Below are positions 53,680 through 61,729 of a DNA stretch of 64,000 nt, in pieces. The position numbers and the translations under genes were made by a program. The stretch's first letter is position 1; each line of letters starts with the position of its first letter. Origin of the DNA: Treponema brennaborense DSM 12168 (GTDB lineage Bacteria; Spirochaetota; Spirochaetia; Treponematales; Treponemataceae); the NCBI RefSeq assembly GCF_000212415.1, contig NC_015500.1, positions 682,001-746,000 of the forward strand, written 5' to 3'. Under the pieces are notes generated by a model, which saw nothing but the letters and a program-made list of their open reading frames with translations, did no database searches and had not been told where the DNA came from.

Positions 53680-54990
53680 TTATTTGTCCATAACGGTTAT
53701 TTCTACGCGCCGGTTGCGGGCTTTGTTCGCCTCCGTCGTATTAGGCGCGATCGGGTGTTCGCCGCCGAGTCCCTGCGTGAAAATATGATACGAATCGCGA
53801 ATGCCCAGCTGCATCAGATATTCGGCGACGGCTTTGGCGCGCTGTTCCGAAAGCGCCGTACGCGACGCGGCTGTTCCGGCGAGCGCAGTGTGTCCGGTTA
53901 TCAGTAAATCGTTTTCGGGAAACAGACTCAGGATTTCCGCAATTTTCCGGAGTTTCATTTTTTCGCTTTCAAGCAGTACGGCAGAATCGGCCTTGAATTG
54001 TATGTTTTCAAGACTTATGGTGAGCCCTTTTTCATCGGCTCTGACCTGTGCGTTTTCAATTCCCAACTGATCGATCCGTTCACGGACGTCTGCAAGCCGA
54101 TCCGCCGACCGGGACGCGAACTCCTGCACTTCGGCTTGGGCTTTACCGGAAAACTCGAACGTATTTCCGTACGCACTTTCTACAATAATGCGGAAATCTT
54201 CATTATAATGATCGATTGCGCCGCGCTCGTTGTCCCAATAGATGGTTTGGTGCGAATACCCCATCGTGGTAACCGGATAATCGCGGTATGCGCCGCCGCC
54301 GTTTGCCGAAGCGCTGTTTGCCGAAGCACCCTGCGCGGCGGTACCGTGTGCTGCGGAATTTACATTTTTCCGTGCCGCCGTATCGGTTTCGGCGGCAGAA
54401 GGGCTGTCGAAATATAAATTATAACGAACTTCTATTATATGCAGCGTTCTGCCGTCTTTTTCCGTCGTACCCGTGTACGTATATGAAGCGGTAAACGGAA
54501 CCTTGTACGGTGTTTTAAGATCGAACGTCCGGCGCATGTCGTGCGCTTCGTGTCCGGCGGCTGTCCAGGTGTCGCCGGGGGACAGTTCCTCATCGGGAAA
54601 AAGAGGTACGTCCCGAACGACCGGCATAAAATATTCGTCGCCGATGACATACCGGCCGGAGCTGTCTCTGGTGAAAATGCTCGTATATTCTTCACCCCAC
54701 GTGAACTGCGTGTTTCCGGTTCCGGTGGAATTTTCGGTAGTCATAAAGACCGCCGTATGAGTTCCCGACGATTCGGTTGCCTCCGTTACTTCGACGGAAA
54801 TGCGGTTGACGATTTCCGCATAATGGTCGAATCGGCCGTTTACCAACACGTTTTCCCGCACGGTAGACAATATTCGGTACGCGTCTCCTGCTGCGTATTG
54901 AAATCGGAACCGAACCGCCGGCAGCGGTGCGCAGACGAGTACGGTCAGCAAACAGAGCAGTACGGTGTGCGGTATTTTTTTCACGTTCAT
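53680..54990 (-). CDS. OmpA-like outer membrane/periplasmic protein
   Basis: A 436-residue protein with a signal peptide (MNVKKIPHTVLLCLLTVLVC; cleavage near PLPA) behind GGAGG. Residues 30-250 are beta-rich and unassigned; a low-complexity Ala/Ser/Asn stretch lies near 205-225. From about 320 there is an OmpA C-terminal peptidoglycan-binding domain: ISLENIQFKADSAVLLESE, LLITGHTALAG, LSEQRAKAVAEYLMQLGI, and the final NKARNRRVEITVM. The usual NxDxxG reading is altered to TGHTALAG, as in several spirochaetal members. Likely a cell-wall anchored protein. Confidence 0.87.
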   Translation of the reverse strand: MNVKKIPHTVLLCLLTVLVCAPLPAVRFRFQYAAGDAYRILSTVRENVLVNGRFDHYAEIVNRISVEVTEATESSGTHTAVFMTTENSTGTGNTQFTWGEEYTSIFTRDSSGRYVIGDEYFMPVVRDVPLFPDEELSPGDTWTAAGHEAHDMRRTFDLKTPYKVPFTASYTYTGTTEKDGRTLHIIEVRYNLYFDSPSAAETDTAARKNVNSAAHGTAAQGASANSASANGGGAYRDYPVTTMGYSHQTIYWDNERGAIDHYNEDFRIIVESAYGNTFEFSGKAQAEVQEFASRSADRLADVRERIDQLGIENAQVRADEKGLTISLENIQFKADSAVLLESEKMKLRKIAEILSLFPENDLLITGHTALAGTAASRTALSEQRAKAVAEYLMQLGIRDSYHIFTQGLGGEHPIAPNTTEANKARNRRVEITVMDK

Positions 54991-55018
54991 AAAAATCCTC
55001 CGTTCGGGGTTCGGTGTG

Positions 55019-55043
55019 CCGGCTGCAAATCGGTTGCAGCCGG
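55019..55043 (-). promoter_or_regulatory. Perfect 10 bp stem-loop in the ompA-like leader
   Basis: CCGGCTGCAA (55019-55028) and TTGCAGCCGG (55034-55043) with a five-base loop, 28 bases upstream of the start codon on the minus strand. No T-run on either side, so an attenuator is unlikely; mRNA stability or translation control is possible. Confidence 0.6.
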
Positions 55044-55048
55044 AATGC

Positions 55049-55107
55049 TTGTTACGGTGAGCGCAACGTGCTATGCTACTATAGCATCAAAATTTATTTT
55101 TTTACAA
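55049..55107. promoter_or_regulatory. Overlapping divergent promoters sharing a palindrome
   Basis: Plus strand: TTGTTA (55049-55054), 17 bases, TATGCT (55072-55077). Minus strand: TTGTAA (55102-55107), 18 bases, TATAGT (55078-55083). Both -10 boxes lie in the inverted repeat TGCTAT-GCTACT-ATAGCA (55069-55086), so one regulator could control both genes. Confidence 0.6.
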
Positions 55108-55138
55108 CACACGGATTGGATTATCAAAGGTTTGCAGT

Positions 55139-55579
55139 ATGAATTCAATGATCAGGTTCGCGGCGGCGCTTTCAGGCCGGGAACTGCTGTTTTTAACACT
55201 TTCGGTTTTCGGTTTTATACTCGTTTGTGCGTTTTGCGTTGCCGTCGGTATCAGAATCGGCCGGCTCGGCAGCGACCGGCGCATCAGATCGGAACGGCGC
55301 GACGCGGTTCGGCGCTCGAAATCCGTCGTAACGGGACTCGTTTCCGAACAGCTGGCTCCGTTTCTGCCCGGTTTTCCGTGCAATCCGGCCGACGTGCGGT
55401 TCGTGGGCAAACCGGTCGACTTTATCGGGTTTTGCAGCGATTCCGGCGGCGACCGGGTGGAAGAGGTTCTTTTTATCGAAGTAAAAACCGGTTCCGGCTC
55501 TCTTTCCGCCCGTGAACGCTCGGTAAAGCAGGCCGTGGAAGCGGGGCGCGTGCGCTATATCGAATACCGGATCGGCTGA
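55139..55579 (+). CDS. Endonuc_Holl family protein (Holliday-junction-resolvase-related)
   Basis: A 146-residue protein behind AAAGG. An N-terminal membrane segment (ELLFLTLSVFGFILVCAFCVAV) is followed by a charged helix and a nuclease-like domain: SKSVVTGLVSEQLAPFLPGFP, PADVRFVGKPVDFIGF and the LFIEVKTGSGSLSARERS strand, whose Glu and Lys match the PD-(D/E)xK metal site. It is the bacterial family annotated as related to archaeal Holliday junction resolvases; a membrane anchor in such a protein is typical of the family but unexplained. Its end overlaps the convergent GGDEF-EAL gene by 25 bases. Confidence 0.85.
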   Translation: MNSMIRFAAALSGRELLFLTLSVFGFILVCAFCVAVGIRIGRLGSDRRIRSERRDAVRRSKSVVTGLVSEQLAPFLPGFPCNPADVRFVGKPVDFIGFCSDSGGDRVEEVLFIEVKTGSGSLSARERSVKQAVEAGRVRYIEYRIG

Positions 55580-57366
55580 CGGTTTTCCGTTTCAATGCGC
55601 AGAATGGCCGACTCGTCGCCTGAAAGCATTTTTTCACACAAGCTGATCGGCATCGGTTTTCCCGTTAAAAATCCTTGGGTCGTGCGGCAGTTTATGCTTT
55701 GCAGCACTTGCAGCTGTTCGACCGTTTCAACGCCTTCGGCTATCGTGTCGAGTCCGAGTTTCGTAACGAGCGCTACGATCGCGTCGGTAATATCCGCCTC
55801 AACGCTGTTCCGGGCCGCGATGTTTGAAATGAACGATTTGTCGATTTTGAGCGCGGTAAGCGGTAGAATCTGCAAATAATTGAAAGACGAATAACCTGTT
55901 CCGAAATCGTCCAGCGAAATACCGATGCCCATGCTTTTGATTTGCGTCAAAATGGACACGACGGATTCCATATTTTCAATAAACACGCCTTCGGTGATTT
56001 CTATTTCCAGCTTGGTGGGGTCTATGTCCTGTTCGGCTATGAGTTGTTCAAGGTCGTAAATGAACGACGCCTTTTTCAGCTGAACCGGAGAAATGTTGAC
56101 GGATATGATGCCGGTAAATCGGTATTCCTCCTGCCAGCGCTTGAGGGTTCTGCACGCCGTTTCAAGCACCCATTCGCCTAATGCGATAACTTGGCGCGTT
56201 TCTTCGGCGATCGGAATGAATTTTGACGGCGGTATCCAGCCGAGTTCCGGATCGTACCAGCGGATAAGCGCCTCGAATCCGCGCAGTTTGTTGCGCGAGA
56301 TGTCTACTTGCGGCTGAAAATACATTTCAAAAGATTGGCCGTTTATCGCTTTCTGCAGTTTCGTTTCGATGTTCAGCCGGTTCAGAAACTCATCCTGCAT
56401 CGAGCGGGAAAAAAACAGTGAGTTGTGTTTGCCTTGCTTTTTGACTTCGTGCAGGGCCATATCGGCAAATTTCAGCAGTTGGTCCGGCAGAATCGAGTCG
56501 TCGGGGTACAGCGTAATTCCCGCGGATATGCTGATTTCCGCCGTTTCAAACGCCTCCATAATCACGTCCGAAACGGTTATCATGGAATCCCGCGTTTCGA
56601 GTTCCGTCGCCAGCACCAAGAATTCATCTCCGCCGAACCGATACAGCTGAATCGTATCCTTTTTGAACTGCCGCAGTGCGTTCGCGGCGTTGCACAGCAA
56701 CATGTCTCCCGCCGTGTGTCCTCTGGAATCGTTGATATTTTTCATGTTGTCAATATCGATGATCATGATGCCGAAGATTTTGACGGCGGTCGAAATTTGC
56801 GTGGTCAGCAGATTGATATCTTTGTTAAAGCAGCTGCGGTTTTTTAAACCGGTGAGCATGTCGTGGTACGCGATGTGGCTGAGCTCCATGTTCAGCGCTT
56901 CGATTTTGTTCAATTTATATCGAAGCACTTGCCGCGACTGCTCCAATTCGTCCGTCAACGCCGCCAGGCGGTCGTTCTGCTGTTTCAGCTGTTCTTCCCG
57001 CAGTTTGTCGTTAGTTACGTCGAGTATGGTGGCCATCAGGTTGCCGTCGGTCATCATTTCTGTCATGACGCGAAGCCACAGCTGTAATTTATGCGAAAAA
57101 AACACGAGCTGCGTTTCGGGATCGTTCTGCAATGCCTGCCGTATCAGTTCGGTTCCGATGCCTGCGTCGGAAATGTTTGTGAAAAAGACGGAAAGCGGCA
57201 GCCCTTCGAGCTGCGTCACGCAGCCGATCAGTTCGGCACCGAACCGGTTGGTATCGGTTATATGAAAATCAACCGGTTTGCCTGTGGTGTCGCAAACCGG
57301 CTTCGCTACAACAATTAAATTAGGTTTATAACTCTCTACACTTTTAAATATTAACTTATCTGACAT
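55555..57366 (-). CDS. PAS-like/GGDEF-EAL cyclic-di-GMP protein
   Basis: A 603-residue cytosolic protein. N-terminal PAS-like domain (about 10-120), a coiled coil, GGDEF domain with the active-site motif FGGDEF intact (about 240), then EAL domain with FEALIRW (about 363), NISPVQLKK, EITEG, DDFGTGYSS and a C-terminal TTQGFLTGKPMP. Both synthase and phosphodiesterase motifs look complete, so net activity cannot be told. In treponemes c-di-GMP affects motility and colonisation. Starts six bases after a consensus -10 box. Confidence 0.93.
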   Translation of the reverse strand: MSDKLIFKSVESYKPNLIVVAKPVCDTTGKPVDFHITDTNRFGAELIGCVTQLEGLPLSVFFTNISDAGIGTELIRQALQNDPETQLVFFSHKLQLWLRVMTEMMTDGNLMATILDVTNDKLREEQLKQQNDRLAALTDELEQSRQVLRYKLNKIEALNMELSHIAYHDMLTGLKNRSCFNKDINLLTTQISTAVKIFGIMIIDIDNMKNINDSRGHTAGDMLLCNAANALRQFKKDTIQLYRFGGDEFLVLATELETRDSMITVSDVIMEAFETAEISISAGITLYPDDSILPDQLLKFADMALHEVKKQGKHNSLFFSRSMQDEFLNRLNIETKLQKAINGQSFEMYFQPQVDISRNKLRGFEALIRWYDPELGWIPPSKFIPIAEETRQVIALGEWVLETACRTLKRWQEEYRFTGIISVNISPVQLKKASFIYDLEQLIAEQDIDPTKLEIEITEGVFIENMESVVSILTQIKSMGIGISLDDFGTGYSSFNYLQILPLTALKIDKSFISNIAARNSVEADITDAIVALVTKLGLDTIAEGVETVEQLQVLQSINCRTTQGFLTGKPMPISLCEKMLSGDESAILRIETENRQPIRYSI

Positions 57367-57400
57367 TTTACCATTATACCACAGAATTGTGTTCTGTAAA
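57367..57400 (-). promoter_or_regulatory. Leaderless-type promoter of the GGDEF-EAL gene with internal inverted repeat
   Basis: Minus strand: TTTACA (57395-57400), 16 bases, TATAAT (57373-57378), six bases, ATG. The spacer holds ACAGAA-TTGTG-TTCTGT (57381-57397), a six-pair inverted repeat that could be an operator. The whole promoter fits into the 39-base gap after potD. Confidence 0.65.
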
Positions 57401-57405
57401 GCGTT

Positions 57406-58443
57406 TTATTCCGTGAAGCGTATGTCCTGCCAAGCCGTATCGAACTTTTTCAGACCCGCACCGACGTCTTCCTTGATTTCACACGCGGCCATTTCTTCGG
57501 CGGTGTACATCGGTTCTGTTTTCATGAAACGATGTGCTTCCGTATTGACGCTCGGCGGAAACCGGAATTCGTCCAAAAACTGCGCGTACACTTCCGGGCG
57601 CTGAATAAAATTGATGAATTCCATCGCCAAGTCGTAATGTTTCGCGTTTTTCAGAATGCACATGGAATCGATGTACATCGGACCGCCTTCGCGGGGAATG
57701 AAAAAATCGACGGTGTTCCATTTTTCCGGCGGAACTTCGCCGAACACGACTTCCGCGTATCCTTGTACGACCCAAAAATCACCCGCGGCAAACGATTTGC
57801 CGAATCCTTCCGCATCGAATTTTACCAAATTCGGTTTCCATTCGGTTATGACGAGTTCCTTGGCCGCGTTCAGTTCCGCGTCGTCGAGCGAATTGACGGA
57901 TTTGCCCATGTAGGCGAGCGCGTCGCCGATAACTTCGCGCATATCGTCCATCATGCACATGCGGCCTTTCAAGTCTGTCCGCGCAAAAATATTCCAGCTC
58001 TTTTCATAAGACGTTACTTTCGTTTTATTTACGGCGACTCCCGCGGCGCCCATGTAGTAGGGGACGCTGTATTTCATGTCAGGATCGTACGTCGCTTTTT
58101 CAAGTACAAGCGGACTGATGTACTGTGCGTTGGGCAGCTTCGTGCGGTCTATTTCCCGCAGCATATCTTCCTTGATCATGATCGACACGTAATCCTGCGA
58201 CGGAAAAACGATGTCGTATCCGGATGCGCCCGCTTTCAGTTTGGCGAACATTTCTTCGTTTGAAGCGAAGCTGTCGACTTTTACTTTAACGCCGAATTCC
58301 TGTTCAAACTGTTTGATAACCGTATCGGGAGTGTAATACGTCCAATTGAACAGATACAACGTTTTACCGTCGTCTTTCGCACACGAGGTAAAACACATTG
58401 CGGCGAGCGCCGCTGCACACCATTTTAAAAGGTTCTTTTTCAT
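57406..58443 (-). CDS. potD: Spermidine/putrescine-binding lipoprotein
   Basis: A 345-residue substrate-binding lipoprotein, lipobox FTSC (Cys21), behind GAGGAGG. PotD markers: LYLFNWTYYTPDTVIKQFEQ, GYDIVFPSQDYVSIM, KYSVPYYMGAAGVAVNKTKV and the C-terminal IPREGGPMYIDSMCI, which carries the polyamine-contacting acidic residues. Fourth gene of the potABCD operon, captures polyamines outside the cytoplasmic membrane. Confidence 0.95.
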   Translation of the reverse strand: MKKNLLKWCAAALAAMCFTSCAKDDGKTLYLFNWTYYTPDTVIKQFEQEFGVKVKVDSFASNEEMFAKLKAGASGYDIVFPSQDYVSIMIKEDMLREIDRTKLPNAQYISPLVLEKATYDPDMKYSVPYYMGAAGVAVNKTKVTSYEKSWNIFARTDLKGRMCMMDDMREVIGDALAYMGKSVNSLDDAELNAAKELVITEWKPNLVKFDAEGFGKSFAAGDFWVVQGYAEVVFGEVPPEKWNTVDFFIPREGGPMYIDSMCILKNAKHYDLAMEFINFIQRPEVYAQFLDEFRFPPSVNTEAHRFMKTEPMYTAEEMAACEIKEDVGAGLKKFDTAWQDIRFTE

Positions 58444-58514
58444 TTGAAACCTCCTCTAAAAAATCAGGCGCGGAACCCGGCGGGTTCCGTGTTTGAAAAA
58501 TTTGTGCGCCGTCC

Positions 58515-59390
58515 TTATTTTGCGGCGGCGATCGTTTTAAGGAATTTACGCAGCGTAATGGTTATGAGAATCGTTGCCAGAATCAGAACGAACGACAGCG
58601 CGTTGATAACCGGCGACACGCCGAAGCGAATCATCGAATAGACGTACAGCGGAAGCGTGGTCGAACCGGGGCCCGATACGAAGAACGTAATGACGAAATC
58701 TTCAAGAGACATGGTAACTGCCATCATGAATCCTGACAAAATACCGGGCATGATGCCGGGCATGATGACTTTCAGCATCGTCTGCCGTTCGGTCGCTCCC
58801 AAATCGTGCGCGGCTTCTATAATGGAAAAATCGAATTCGTCTATGCGGGCAAGCACCATCAGATAGACGAACGGTAAGCAAAACGTCGTATGCGCGGCAA
58901 AAATCGTAAACAAGCCGAGCGGCAGTTTTATGCCCGAGAAAAAAATCAGCATGGAAACGCCGATAATCACTTCCGGCAGAACCATCGGCAGAAAACTGAT
59001 GCTCTGAATATACGATTTCCCGCGGAATTTATACCAATTGATACCGACCGCGGCGAGCGTGCCGAGGATCGTGGAAACGGCTGCGGAACTGAACGCAACG
59101 ATGAGACTGTTGGCGAGCGCCGTCCACAGATCGTCGGAATCGAAAAACAGCTGCTTATACCATATCAGTGAAAATCCGGTAAAATCGGATCCTTTGCTTT
59201 CGTTGAACGAATAAAAAATGATAAAAATCAGCGGCAGAAACAGAAACACGAACGTAACGGCGAGCACGGTCATCGACAGTGAAAACGGCCGTTTTGCCAT
59301 AAACGCACGCCGTGCGTGCCGCGCGGGTTCCGACGCCGGTTTTTTTCTGTTTACCCTGTCTATGAGGCGGCGGTAAGGATTGTTCGTCAT
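58515..59390 (-). CDS. potC: Spermidine/putrescine ABC transporter permease
   Basis: A 291-residue permease with six hydrophobic segments after a basic N terminus. The coupling loop is clear: FSIIEAAHDLGATERQTMLKVIMPGIMPGI (EAA motif). Its ATG overlaps the potB stop by one base. Confidence 0.94.
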   Translation of the reverse strand: MTNNPYRRLIDRVNRKKPASEPARHARRAFMAKRPFSLSMTVLAVTFVFLFLPLIFIIFYSFNESKGSDFTGFSLIWYKQLFFDSDDLWTALANSLIVAFSSAAVSTILGTLAAVGINWYKFRGKSYIQSISFLPMVLPEVIIGVSMLIFFSGIKLPLGLFTIFAAHTTFCLPFVYLMVLARIDEFDFSIIEAAHDLGATERQTMLKVIMPGIMPGILSGFMMAVTMSLEDFVITFFVSGPGSTTLPLYVYSMIRFGVSPVINALSFVLILATILITITLRKFLKTIAAAK

Positions 59391-60343
59391 TATTTGCCCC
59401 TTTCAGTTTTACCGGTGTCTTTAAGCGCCGCGTCTTTTTTGCCTGAATTCATCATCCACAGCACGCCGAGCATACTGACGACCGTGATGATCATGGAAAA
59501 CGCCGCCGCGAGCGGCCAGTTGCGCGTTTTATTCACTTGATCGACGATGATGTTTCCGATCATGTACGAATCTTTGCCGCCGACGAGCAGCGGTACGGTG
59601 TATGCGCCGAATATCGGAATGAACGTAAAAATGATCGCCGTTACGACGCCGCTTTTTATGTTCGGAAGCAGAACTTTGAACATCGACTGCGGTTTTGTTG
59701 CGCCCAGATCGCGCGCGGCTTCCAATAAGGAAAAGTCGAAGCGGTCTATCGACGTGAATACCGGCAGAATGGCGTACGGCAGATACATGTATACGGATAC
59801 CAGAATTACGGCGTTCTGATTGTACAGTAATTTTGCATATTCGGAGACGATGCCGAGCTGCCGCAGCAGGGAATTGACGATACCGTCGTTGCCCAAAATG
59901 GACATCCAGGCGAAAATACGAATGAGTGAATTGGTCCAGAACGGAATGATCACCAGAATGAGCAGCATCGTCTGCCGTTTGCTGCGCGCCATCGCGTAAC
60001 CGCACGGCAGTGCGATCAGTATCGTAACGAGCGTTGAAATCAATGCGATTTTAACCGTGCGCAGCAGAATGATTCCGTATTTGGGATTGAACATCTGCCG
60101 GTACGCTTCAAAAGAAAATTTCCAGACGACTCCGCCGTACAGCCCTTTTTCCAGAAAACTGTAGAGAATAATGATCACGAGCGGTATGACGAAAAAGACG
60201 GTAAACCAGGCACCCATAGGCCACGCGTACAGCGCGCCCGGTGTTTTAAATAATTTATGAGCCCGTCTGAGCTTTATCCGTTCTTTCCGCTCGGAAAGGG
60301 AGCCGGCTTCCGGCGGTTTTACATCTTCCGGTGCCGCGCTCAT
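59390..60343 (-). CDS. potB: Spermidine/putrescine ABC transporter permease
   Basis: A 317-residue permease with six hydrophobic segments after a charged N-terminal extension of about 40 residues. Coupling loop: FSLLEAARDLGATKPQSMFKVLLPNIKSGV. Starts within the potA stop codon (ATGA overlap of four bases). Confidence 0.94.
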   Translation of the reverse strand: MSAAPEDVKPPEAGSLSERKERIKLRRAHKLFKTPGALYAWPMGAWFTVFFVIPLVIIILYSFLEKGLYGGVVWKFSFEAYRQMFNPKYGIILLRTVKIALISTLVTILIALPCGYAMARSKRQTMLLILVIIPFWTNSLIRIFAWMSILGNDGIVNSLLRQLGIVSEYAKLLYNQNAVILVSVYMYLPYAILPVFTSIDRFDFSLLEAARDLGATKPQSMFKVLLPNIKSGVVTAIIFTFIPIFGAYTVPLLVGGKDSYMIGNIIVDQVNKTRNWPLAAAFSMIITVVSMLGVLWMMNSGKKDAALKDTGKTERGK

Positions 60344-61512
60344 TTATCTATATCCTCGACGATATATCCGTCGTTGGCGCTCCAAGAAATATACACGGTG
60401 TCTTTCCACTCGATTTCGGGGCCGTCGTCAAGATAGTTGGTATGCTGTTTGAACACTTTTACGATCGTGCCGTTTTCTAGGCGGACGTAAAATTTGGACT
60501 GAAAACCCGAATAGATCGGCTCTTCAACGACGCCGCGGAACACGTTGATGTCGTTCCGTTCCGTCACGGGAGGGTCGAGCGTAATGCGGATCTTTTCGGG
60601 ACGTACGGTAAAACAGACTTTCTGGCCGATTTCCGTCTGCTCGTAGTCGGTAACCTGAATGAACTGTTCGGTTCCCGCCGGCGCGTTTATCCGGCTGCCG
60701 AGCTGCGGCGCTTCAAGAGACACCATATATTCGACATCTTTTCCCGCGGGCATTTCAATGGCCTTGCATTCGGACACGCGCGACGGAAAAATATTCGTTT
60801 CGCCGATGAACTGCGCGACGAATTCCGTCGCCGGACTTTCGTAAATCTCGAACGGCGTTCCGACCTGCAGCACTTTTCCCTGATTCATGACGGCGATGCG
60901 ATCCGAAACGGAGAGCGCTTCGGACTGATCGTGCGTAACGTAAATAAAGGTAATGCCGATTTTATCGTGCAGGGCGTCCAAATCCACGAGCAGATTGGAA
61001 CGCAGTTTTGCGTCGAGCGCCGAAAGCGGTTCGTCCAGCAGCAGCACCCGCGGTTCGTTGATGAGCGCCCGTGCGATTGCAACGCGCTGCCGCTGTCCGC
61101 CGGAGAGCTGATTCGGCTTTTTGTTCATATGCGCGTCGAGCTGCACCAAATGCAGATATTCCCTGACTTTTTCGTCGATACTGGTTTTATTCAGTTTGCG
61201 CAATTTGAGCGGGAACGCAATATTTTCATATACCGACAAATGGGGAAACAGTGCGTAATTCTGAAACACGGTATTTGACTGGCGTTTATCCGGAGGAAGC
61301 GGAATAACGTTCCGATCGTCAAATAGTACCACACCGTCATCGGGAAATTCAAAACCGGCAATGATCCGCAATAAAGTCGTTTTACCGCAGCCGGAAGGGC
61401 CTAATAAGGAAAAGAATTCACCCTTATTGATGGTAAAATTCACGTCGTCGAGCGCATGGAAAGATCCGAAATGCTTTGACACGTGTTCGATCGAAACAAC
61501 GCTTCCTTTCAA
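60340..61512 (-). CDS. potA: Spermidine/putrescine ABC transporter ATPase
   Basis: A 390-residue ATPase. The likely start is TTG at 61512, six bases after AGGA; the longer TTG start at 61545 would place the AGGAGG inside the coding sequence. Walker A GPSGCGKTT, Q-loop QNYALFPHL, signature LSGGQRQRVAIARAL, Walker B LLLDEPLSALD and H-loop VTHDQ are intact. The C-terminal TOBE-type domain (about 250-390) contains FIGETNIFPSRV and TVRPEKIRI. First gene of the operon. Confidence 0.94.
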   Translation of the reverse strand: MKGSVVSIEHVSKHFGSFHALDDVNFTINKGEFFSLLGPSGCGKTTLLRIIAGFEFPDDGVVLFDDRNVIPLPPDKRQSNTVFQNYALFPHLSVYENIAFPLKLRKLNKTSIDEKVREYLHLVQLDAHMNKKPNQLSGGQRQRVAIARALINEPRVLLLDEPLSALDAKLRSNLLVDLDALHDKIGITFIYVTHDQSEALSVSDRIAVMNQGKVLQVGTPFEIYESPATEFVAQFIGETNIFPSRVSECKAIEMPAGKDVEYMVSLEAPQLGSRINAPAGTEQFIQVTDYEQTEIGQKVCFTVRPEKIRITLDPPVTERNDINVFRGVVEEPIYSGFQSKFYVRLENGTIVKVFKQHTNYLDDGPEIEWKDTVYISWSANDGYIVEDIDK

Positions 61513-61550
61513 TCTTTTTCCTGTTCCTCCTGAAGAACAAATCAATCCGT

Positions 61551-61586
61551 ATTCTTGAGAATGGTGAAAATACCGCTTATTGTCAA
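61551..61586 (-). promoter_or_regulatory. pot operon promoter with palindrome over the -10 box
   Basis: Minus strand: perfect TTGACA (61581-61586), 17 bases, CATTCT (61558-61563). The poor -10 lies in the inverted repeat ATTCT-TG-AGAAT (61551-61562). A weak -10 with an overlapping palindrome suggests regulation. Confidence 0.5.
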
Positions 61587-61652
61587 TAGGTATCGCACCT
61601 TTTAGCCGATTATTTTACGGCATGCGGACGGCGGAAACCGGGCGCCGCGTTT

Positions 61653-61691
61653 GCCGCTTACGGGCGCCGCTTACGTTCGCCGCTTACGGGC
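61653..61691. repeat. 13 bp tandem repeat, three copies
   Basis: GCCGCTTACG begins at 61653, 61666 and 61679, each followed by GGC or TTC. Noncoding; lies between the chemoreceptor's second stop and potA. Confidence 0.8.
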
Positions 61692-61729
61692 ACTGAAGGC
61701 GGCGACGATTCCCGAACCGCACCGGATGA

